DNA of 64,000 bases, taken from positions 7,867,165 through 7,931,164 of the forward strand of contig NC_030856.1 of the NCBI RefSeq assembly GCF_000208745.1. The letters run 5' to 3'. This DNA comes from Theobroma cacao. Taxonomy: Eukaryota; Streptophyta; Magnoliopsida; Malvales; Malvaceae. Positions within the stretch are counted from its first letter, which is position 1. The number at the start of each line of letters is the position of its first letter. Both the position numbers and the translations under genes were made by a program. The notes beneath the pieces were generated by a model. It was not told the DNA's origin and ran no database searches. It saw only the letters and a program-made list of their open reading frames with translations. Shown here in pieces: positions 57,466-64,000 of this stretch.

Positions 57466-58246
57466 TGTTACATGACCAATATGTGTATAGGCGAGCTCTC
57501 TATGTGTGTAGGAGGAAGCCTTATCTCCTGAGCTAAAGGCTTAATTGAAGGGGGTGGTGCTCCTATAAAGTAGGAGAGATAGATTGGTGTGGCTACATGA
57601 TTTTTTTTTTTTAAATTATAAGATCATTTCCATGATTAGAACAGGGTAAACCCTTTACAAAAAAAACAAAGTAATGTCACTATATCAATCTGGGTATTTT
57701 GTAATCAAATTGACTTACAAAAATATGGCCAATAGCAAAAACTAAAAACTATACACATTTACAACTCAATCTTACACATTCACAGCTATACATCCAAATC
57801 TCTCAAACGATTCCAAACAGAACAAGCATAAAAAAGAAACAGTACCATTTGCATGTTTCCTTTTCCTCCAAATCCTTGCATTCAAGATCCTCAACTCCAT
57901 TAACACTACACTACCCGCAGTATTGGGCTTGTTAACCATGGTGTTGCAGGCCCCTCAACACAACCAACCACTGATTAGGAAGAAAATTGGAGCAGGTCAT
58001 CCATTCTATCAACACCCAATTTAGCAAGGTTATCCGCTTACTCATTAGCTACCCTTGGAATAAGTTAGCTCTGCTAGTTACCCACTTTGGTTTTAAGGGA
58101 TAAGATGTCACAACCTCCATGGAGCAGCCTCTGGTTTGGTTATTCAAGTAACTGCATTCCTAGAGTCAGTTTCAAAAATAATACCAGCAAGGTTAGCCCA
58201 AGAGGAAGTTGCAAAGATGATCATAGCCTTTCCTATCGCCATAACT

Positions 58247-58960
58247 TCAGCAATCACTCCAACCTGCCTTTTTAAAGAAAATAAGCTTCACCTCTCCCAA
58301 ATCATTCCATCGCATATCTCTAATCCCTAGTTGACCCCGGCAGCCTCGTGCAGCCCCATCCATGTTGAATTTGAGCCATCCTTTAGGCGGATTCTCCCAC
58401 AAAACAACACTCTTGATTGGCTTATTTATGGCTGTTGCACAAGCCACTTGTGGAGTATTGGCAATGTCTGAAATAGATCCATTTTCAATTGGCCACTTGG
58501 ATTTGACCCACCAAGCTAATCTCATTTTAATAATGTCAAAAATCTTGGTAGCATCCTAAATTTTCCCATCGAAGACCACTTCATTTTTTAAAAGCCAAAT
58601 AGACCAAGGTATCATGAAGAAAGATATTTTCCACACTTTTCTTTTAGTTATTTCCACACTAAATGAGTTCCATGCAACAAAAATAGACTTCGCATCCCCA
58701 AGGATACGGCCTATAATTCCCCATTCTCCACACCACTTACTCCACACCTTACATGACTCCACACAAGCAACGAAAAAGTGGTTAATTGACTCCATTTCTT
58801 TGTTGCATAAAACACATATGGTCACTTCCTTGCATATAAGATTCCATTTAAATAGTTCTTTTGTGACTGCTACTCAACCATTGATGATTTACCACACGAG
58901 GACCTTAACCTTTGAAGGGGCTAACCCTACCCAAACATTCTCCTAAAGGGCACCATTCGC
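58247..58960 (-). pseudogene. LINE zf-RVT and RVT_3 RNase H coding relic
   Basis: 58825-58556 carries C-x2-C ... H-x3/4-C of zf-RVT and the PWSIWLLKNEVVF helix that closes this domain in plant L1 ORF2. 58525-58247 starts with the linker and WENPPKGWLKFNMDGAA, the first catalytic Asp of RVT_3. The second Asp and Glu regions are frameshifted. A nonsense codon separates the two frames. Confidence 0.85.
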
Positions 58961-59069
58961 CTTATTGTTGTTTAGCACCACTTTATAGAAGGAGCTTAGG
59001 GTGTATTGCCCACTTGGAGTATGTTTCCATATTATAGATAGTCAATTTTGGTTAATACCTATTTTTTAA

Positions 59070-59935
59070 AGAATTACTTTATGGCATAATATTATACAAA
59101 GAATAGTGAGAATAACCATTATAAGTGAAGCACTATTTCACGCAGAACAACACAGGGAACAACTAGAATAAGTAGAGCACTACCCAATGTGGAACAACTA
59201 ATACAAATAGAACAGCTACTTCATATAGAATAACCACTTCACTTGGATGGTCATGAAAGCAACTCAGAATAAGTGACGAGATTCATGGGTTACTTTCATT
59301 TTGGGATGTTCCGAAGAGTTTGGCTTGGTAGCTCAGATATGGAGGTAGTTAAAAGGTCTTCCTCTTAACCTTTTCCTGAAGTGCAAGTGTTTCACTCTTT
59401 TACCTTATTCTCGTATACTAGTTCTCATACACCTTCTTCTCTTGTACCTATTCATGTATATCTTCTTCTCTTTTATTTGTTCTTATACAGCTTCTTCTCT
59501 TGTACTTGTTCACGTACAGTTTTTTCTTTTGTACGTTTTCACGTGTACTTCTTTTCTATTACATTTTGCTTGAGAACAAGTCTTAATACACCCAATTACA
59601 GTAATGGTTACTCACATTAATATTCTTTACAATAATGTCATTCATCAGGCCCATTAAAGTCTATTCTTGAGTAATTACCACTTTTAGCACTATATATAGA
59701 GCCTCACAATTCATTTACAACAGCTCTTCTCTCCTTCTCGGGAGCTAACACATTATCCTCTAGAAAGCTTTTCTCTCTAAATTCTCTCTCCAATTCTCTT
59801 CTTATTATCTTCCACCTGCTACGACACTCAGTACTTTAGGAACTGCTCCAATCTTCCTTTTTGTCACCTCTGGTGCATCCTTGACTTGTTTGCAACGCTT
59901 TCTTTCCCTATGACAAGAACCCTATTTACATATAT
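59070..59935 (+). mobile_element. LTR-like insertion inside the minus-strand LINE
   Basis: It separates two LINE parts that should be adjacent. It has a TATATATAGAGCC promoter box at 59690-59702, a pyrimidine-rich leader (TCTCTCTAAATTCTCTCTCC, 59774-59793) and no coding sequence, as in a plus-strand LTR. A five-unit tandem repeat occupies 59421-59566. The exact ends and target duplication are not resolved. Confidence 0.5.
59421..59566 (+). repeat. About 29-bp tandem repeat, five units
   Basis: Units of the form GTTCnnnTACAnCTTCTTCTC then TTGTACnT, progressively diverging, located upstream of the TATA box of the LTR-like insertion. Confidence 0.85.
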
Positions 59936-60239
59936 AAACTCGTCATCAATGTTATGAGCAAGAGAAAAATCTTTCAAACAACCATTAAACTGTTCCCACA
60001 CCATAGTTTTCCAATTAAAGACTCTTCCCCTAAGCTTCACACTCTATTGCCATTCATTATTTACCTAGGATCCAAACTCACTAAATTTACTGGTTTTATT
60101 TACGGCTAAAACGAAGATGCGGGAGAAGGCAGTTTTAAGGATGATGCCTTTTATCCATTCATCCTTCCAAAACTGTACATTGGCCTTGTTCCCAACTAAG
60201 TAGCCAATATCTGTAGACACAAAAGAAGAAAGACTCCCC

Positions 60240-61290
60240 GAAGGGGTTAGTGAACAAAATGGCTACATGATCCTAAAGGTGTTATATTTCTTAGGTTGTG
60301 GGGGTTATAATGGGTATGCCCAAATTCCATTGAAACATTAATGAGATTTCGGGATGAGTGTTATTGGTGGGGTACCTTTAGAAGGAGATGAAGTATTGTT
60401 TGTAGTGCCATGTATTGGTCTATTTGGTTGGTCTAGAATGACAATTTTTAATTGTAAAACATGAGACGGAGGAGAGATCTTATTTTTGATAAAATTGAGG
60501 TCTATATTTAGGTGACAACTCGTGAGGGAAATGAAATGGTGGATGACATTGGATGGTGGGTGGAACCTTAGAAGTTTGGTAGTAGGAGAATGACCATTGA
60601 TTCTTGATGTGGAATTGAGTGGACAAATCCCAATCCCAATGAACTCAAATTAAATGTGGATAGATCCGTTATAGGTATATTGGAATTGACGGGGTGTAGT
60701 GGGGTGGTGCTTCGTGATGTAGAAGGCTCGGTTGTTGAATTGTTTTTTGATCCACTTGACATTCAAGAATCAAACTTTGTGTAATTAATAGCCCTTAAAC
60801 ATACTTTAAAAATGGTTATAGCTTCCCCTTATGTGGAACGGAAAAGATTGGTTATCGAATCCGAGTACTTGAGAGTGACCCTATCTTTGGTTTGGGAGTC
60901 ACTCGAGAGGCCATGAATCTATTGGAAGATCTTTAATGACATTGATGCTTATCTACACTCGATTGGAAACTATGAGTTTACACACACTATGAGAAGCTAA
61001 CTCCTTTGTGGATGCTCTAGAGAAATTCGGAGTGAAAGGGAAGAAATGCTCTTTGTACGGTGGTAATGCGAACTATGTTTGAGTTATGTATGTTTGGGTG
61101 AAATCTCCTGATATTGTTGTTTACTTTTGTGGGTGCAAAACTGGTTTGTTGAAAGACCCGGTTGGGTTGTTATATGGTGCTATGTTTCAGATTTAAGCAT
61201 TCATTGCTAGATCTTATAGGACTAGGCAATATTATGTACTGTTTTGTCCCTTGTGACCTATTATCATTAATAGAATCACGGATGATTGAG
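60240..61290 (+). mobile_element. Second LINE 3' fragment, opposite orientation
   Basis: Plus-strand decayed ORF2 end: a zf-RVT tail (60400-60500), then RVT_3 RNase H with LKLNVDRSVIGI, SGVVLRDVEGSVVELFF, a nonsense codon, ALKHTLKMV, RLVIESEYLRVTLSL and HTMREANSFVDALEKFGVKG (in two frames, 60615-61070). A 3' untranslated segment and an A-run near 61279-61287 follow. It meets the minus-strand LINE head to head at about 60235-60240. Confidence 0.8.
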
Positions 61291-61784
61291 AAAAAAATAA
61301 TTTAACTTAATTCCTACTTATTCAAAAATAGTAACTTAAAATATTTGCTTAATTTGGATCTAGATGCAATGCACCAAACTTCTTAAAATCTTAATTTTTG
61401 GGCAACGCATGTGTAGCAAAAACTAATATTTATAAAAATCTCGATCATTGTTACCAATTTCAAATTAAATTCATCACTTTAATTAACTTCTCACTTAAAA
61501 AAGATCAGTATTAGTACGTAGTAACAATTATATCTTTTTAAAATGAAAAAACTATTATAGAGCAAGAATAACATCGAATATTCAGTTTTATTTCATTGCT
61601 TCATGTTTACAATATGCCAAGAGAAATCCACACTGTGAACTTTATACCTTCAAATTTTGTATCTAACTCAAACCCCATTAAGTAATTAATCCAATAAATA
61701 GATATACCAAATGGTAACATATTGCTTTATTTGCTGTAATTTGTAAAAGACTGCTGTCACATTAGTGAGGTGGGGGAACTTGAC
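61291..61784. other. Intergenic, no gene seen
   Basis: 61296-61325 resembles 51442-51470, the continuation of the array flank. The rest is AT-rich and includes the probable 3' region of the peptide gene. Confidence 0.45.
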
Positions 61785-61850
61785 TCTGGCAATGCCTCTA
61801 ATTTCCAATTCCAAGCTCCACTTCACCTCGAATGCATCTAATTTCCAGCT
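61785..61850 (-). repeat. Partial duplication of the peptide gene's 3' end
   Basis: Just after the stop codon the words GAGCTTGGAATTGGAAATTAG and AGGCATTG repeat, with changes, GGAGCTGGAAATTAG and ATGCATTC that contain the final codons. It looks like a 40-bp tandem duplication covering the last codons and the stop. Confidence 0.65.
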
Positions 61851-62074
61851 CCAGGACTTGGAACTGACGAGTCATGTACCACAATTTTCATGGTAATGTG
61901 CCCCCCGTTAACAGCCATTGCTGGACCATGTTTACTCGAAGAAGAAAGTGGCGCAAGTACCTTAACAGGAGCATTAACGCCCTTGCTGAAGGCTTTTCTG
62001 GCTTGAAAAGATGGTGTATGGCATACCAATAGTACAAGAAAAGTTATGAAAATAATTCTTTTGAAATGAGCCAT
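61838..62074 (-). CDS. Secreted small-peptide precursor, 78 aa, paralogue of the 18.3 kb gene
   Basis: Signal peptide (MAHFKRIIFITFLVLLVCHT), cleavage expected near SFQA-RKA. A short variable spacer rich in Ser and Lys follows, and the C-terminus SSVPSPGAGN is identical in its last nine residues to the 18341-18613 product. Spacer conservation is low, while both ends of the precursor are conserved. That is the usual pattern when only the signal peptide and mature peptide matter. It is probably a PIP/PIPL- or CEP-like apoplastic signal. Single exon, TATA box at 62177-62185. A partial duplication of the 3' end lies just beyond the stop. Confidence 0.8.
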   Translation of the reverse strand: MAHFKRIIFITFLVLLVCHTPSFQARKAFSKGVNAPVKVLAPLSSSSKHGPAMAVNGGHITMKIVVHDSSVPSPGAGN

Positions 62075-62176
62075 AGAGGTGAGATAGGAAAGCTAGAAAA
62101 ACAAAGGCTTAATGCTGCAAGGAAGGTAATTTGCTGTGGTCTTGTGAATGGGATTTTGGTTGGCTTGTTTGCTAAT

Positions 62177-62185
62177 CTATTTATA
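62177..62185 (-). promoter_or_regulatory. TATA box of the 61.8 kb peptide gene
   Basis: TATAAATAG on the minus strand, about 105 bp before the ATG, with the same CTATAAATAGATTAG context as the paralogue. Confidence 0.7.
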
Positions 62186-64000
62186 GGACTCTACAGAAGG
62201 AGAGCATGAGCATCAAGTTGAATTGGCTAAGATGAATTAAGTTTCAAAGACAGATGAATTCCTTGACTGGATTTTCTGTATGTTTTTGGGAAAGCCTCAT
62301 TGAAAATTGGTCAGGTACATCTGAACTAAATAGCCGCCCATATACCTCCCCTTTTTCCATTTTTTTCCCCAATAACTTCACTCCATTGACCTGGGAGAGT
62401 ATTTGGGACCTGCTTCAATGGCAGTACTAAATACAATAAAACAGAGCAATGGAATCCTGGCAGAATCTCTCTCTCTCTTTTTCCATGGCTTTTCCCATGG
62501 TTGTCCAAATGAGATAAGTGTATGGTAGAATTACACTATAATACAGAGCTAAGGACTTCCTGGTATTGCTTTTAGTTTCTGCAGGTAATATTGCGCACAG
62601 CAGTGACTTTGCAAATTCCTTTCTCGGAAGTTAAAGGACTTCCTGATTCATTGAACATAAACAATGGACTTGAAAGTAGAACATTGAAAATGGTGTAATG
62701 CACTTATTTTAGTTGCGTATCGGGCTTTAATGTTACACTACTAAGACATATATATGCTAGGACTTATTGGATTCCATTGTCAACAGTACTTAAGATCAAT
62801 TTTAGAAATAATTGGACAGCATAGCTCTTTATGATTGCAAACATGGAGAATGGGCCCAAAAGAGAAAGACAACATGCACAGGCAATTTTAGGCATGATTG
62901 CATGCGTATTGCATCATATTAGTTTTTGTTTTTGGTAAAAAAAAAATCTAGGAACAGATACGTTGCTCCTAACTCTCCAAAGTTAGGGCTTGACCTCTTG
63001 CACTGGATAACCCCAAGACAGCCATTGATAAAGTTCTCTAACTCGGGACCACTTAGGCTGAGAATAACTAACTTTCTTACATTACCAGGTACTCTACTGT
63101 TTAATGTTAACGCTTGAATAAAGAAACTAGGAATTGTAGTGGAGTCTGCCAGGTATATTTTGGTAGTTCATAAAGCAGCATTGCCTCGGTATTTAGTGTA
63201 CATGAAACAGGATTTATTTCAAGAGATATGCTGAAAATGCATACTAGTTAAATTGCAAATTTCGATTCATTTCTAGCAATATAGGCCAAATTAACAGGAT
63301 CTTTATTTCTTATTCATTGCTATTTGATATACTTACTAGTACGTATGTTTTGAGAGAACAGCTCCCAACCCTCATTTATAAAAGAAAACTGCATATGTAT
63401 ATTCGTATATTGCCATTTGTTAGTATGGAAAAGAATTAAACGTGTAAAGTATGGAACTACTTTTTGAAGCCATTGTGGCGGACAATGGGGGACCAACGTG
63501 CAATAGTCTAATTGTGGCCAGCTCCTGTACATGGAACAGATTGAAATATTCAATCAATGTTTTGCAAGTTGAAGAGTAAAGTGCTTTTCATTCTTAGCCA
63601 TCGCGCATGACTAGCAGAAGGTGTTGGTCGGAGCTCCTTGGGAATAGTGGTTGAGAACGCCCTGCATTTCTTTTATAGGGACTTGATTTTTGGACCGATC
63701 TATCCTTATAGATACACATACATTACGTTCTACCTTGGAATTTTGGATTCTAGCCAGTCGAATATCCTATGTTTTCATAAAATTATGTTTGACTGAGCAA
63801 AAAAGCTGAGATTATTAAATGCTATGAATTACCAGAGAGTACTCTTTTTCCCCTTCAACACGTTCCAATCTACTAAGTGAAGGATTTTGATTCCCTATTT
63901 TGGACTTAAAGCTGTGCATTCATCGAGCTGTTATGACATGCTTGTCTGCTTGAGAAATTTCTTTTCCAGCTAAGACCTTTGTTAAGTGTGAGATATTCTA
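62186..64000. other. Intergenic, no gene seen
   Basis: Less AT-rich than most of the window and free of recognisable transposon domains. It may be the distal promoter of the peptide gene or of a gene beyond the window. Open frames are short and featureless. Confidence 0.5.

Larger units (their letters stand above)
57600..60235 (-). mobile_element. LINE (L1-type) 3' half, split by an LTR-like insertion
   Basis: A T-run at 57602-57613 is the A-tail on the minus strand. Upstream on that strand come the RNase H-like RVT_3 domain (58525-58247, PPKGWLKFNMDGAARG), the zf-RVT zinc-binding domain (58825-58556, CVLCNKEMESINHFFVAC, SIWLLKNEVVFDG), its leader (58960-58880, APSKVKVLVW), a W.HTPSGQYT word near 59010-59030, and, after the insertion, the end of the RT region (60225-59950, NVQFWKDEWIKG, AFSRIF). 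Nonsense codons and frameshifts are present. 5'-truncated at about 60235. Confidence 0.85.

Noticed and set aside
60568..60762. 64-residue minus-strand frame
   Set aside because: Antisense to the plus-strand LINE RNase H domain.

Overview
This is nuclear DNA of a flowering plant, very probably a eudicot. It is strongly AT-rich. It carries a GT-AG intron in a papain-type protease gene, plant LRR receptor fragments, small secreted peptide genes, and dense layers of copia, gypsy, LINE, Mutator-like and PIF/Harbinger-like elements. The species cannot be read from the sequence; a woody rosid is only a guess. One N sits inside an AT microsatellite at 26881.

Three genes look intact: a cysteine protease of the SAG39 type (55377-56747, two exons), and two paralogous secreted-peptide precursors ending in the same nine residues (18341-18613 and 61838-62074, both minus). 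A 72-residue coiled-coil ORF (15597-15815, minus) is a plausible fourth. An LRR receptor-like protein (20703-22100) and the first exon part of an LRR receptor kinase (24730-24900) are broken.

Layout. 1-1484: end of a gypsy-type LTR. 1740-5340: non-coding repeats. 5380-9657: copia relic in the permuted order pol-LTR-gag on the minus strand. 10884-13100: solo-LTR-like repeat. 14132-17225: Mutator-like relic with a foldback insertion, a short-motif repeat and the 72-aa ORF. 18-25 kb: peptide gene and LRR pseudogenes. 26-61 kb: a decayed tandem array of cysteine-protease units invaded by transposons. 61.8-64 kb: second peptide gene and quiet sequence.

The main result is the history of the 26-61 kb region. 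Protease coding, promoter or 3'-flank pieces recur at about 26.35, 33.7, 40.5, 51.7, 54.4 and 57.0 kb, but only one gene survives. Two minus-strand copia copies (27375-32295 and 40702-51364) start at the same point of this repeated flank, and 57.43 kb carries the same flank with no copia, a paralogous empty site. The second copia is bounded by a perfect TGACT duplication. It contains three insertions, each with its own target-site duplication: a PIF/Harbinger-like element with TAA, a small gypsy-type element, and a 2.4 kb solo LTR. It also has a gag-to-RT deletion. A plus-strand copia with both LTRs (33831-39433) landed in one of the promoter relics. Two LINE fragments lie head to head at 57.6-61.3 kb.
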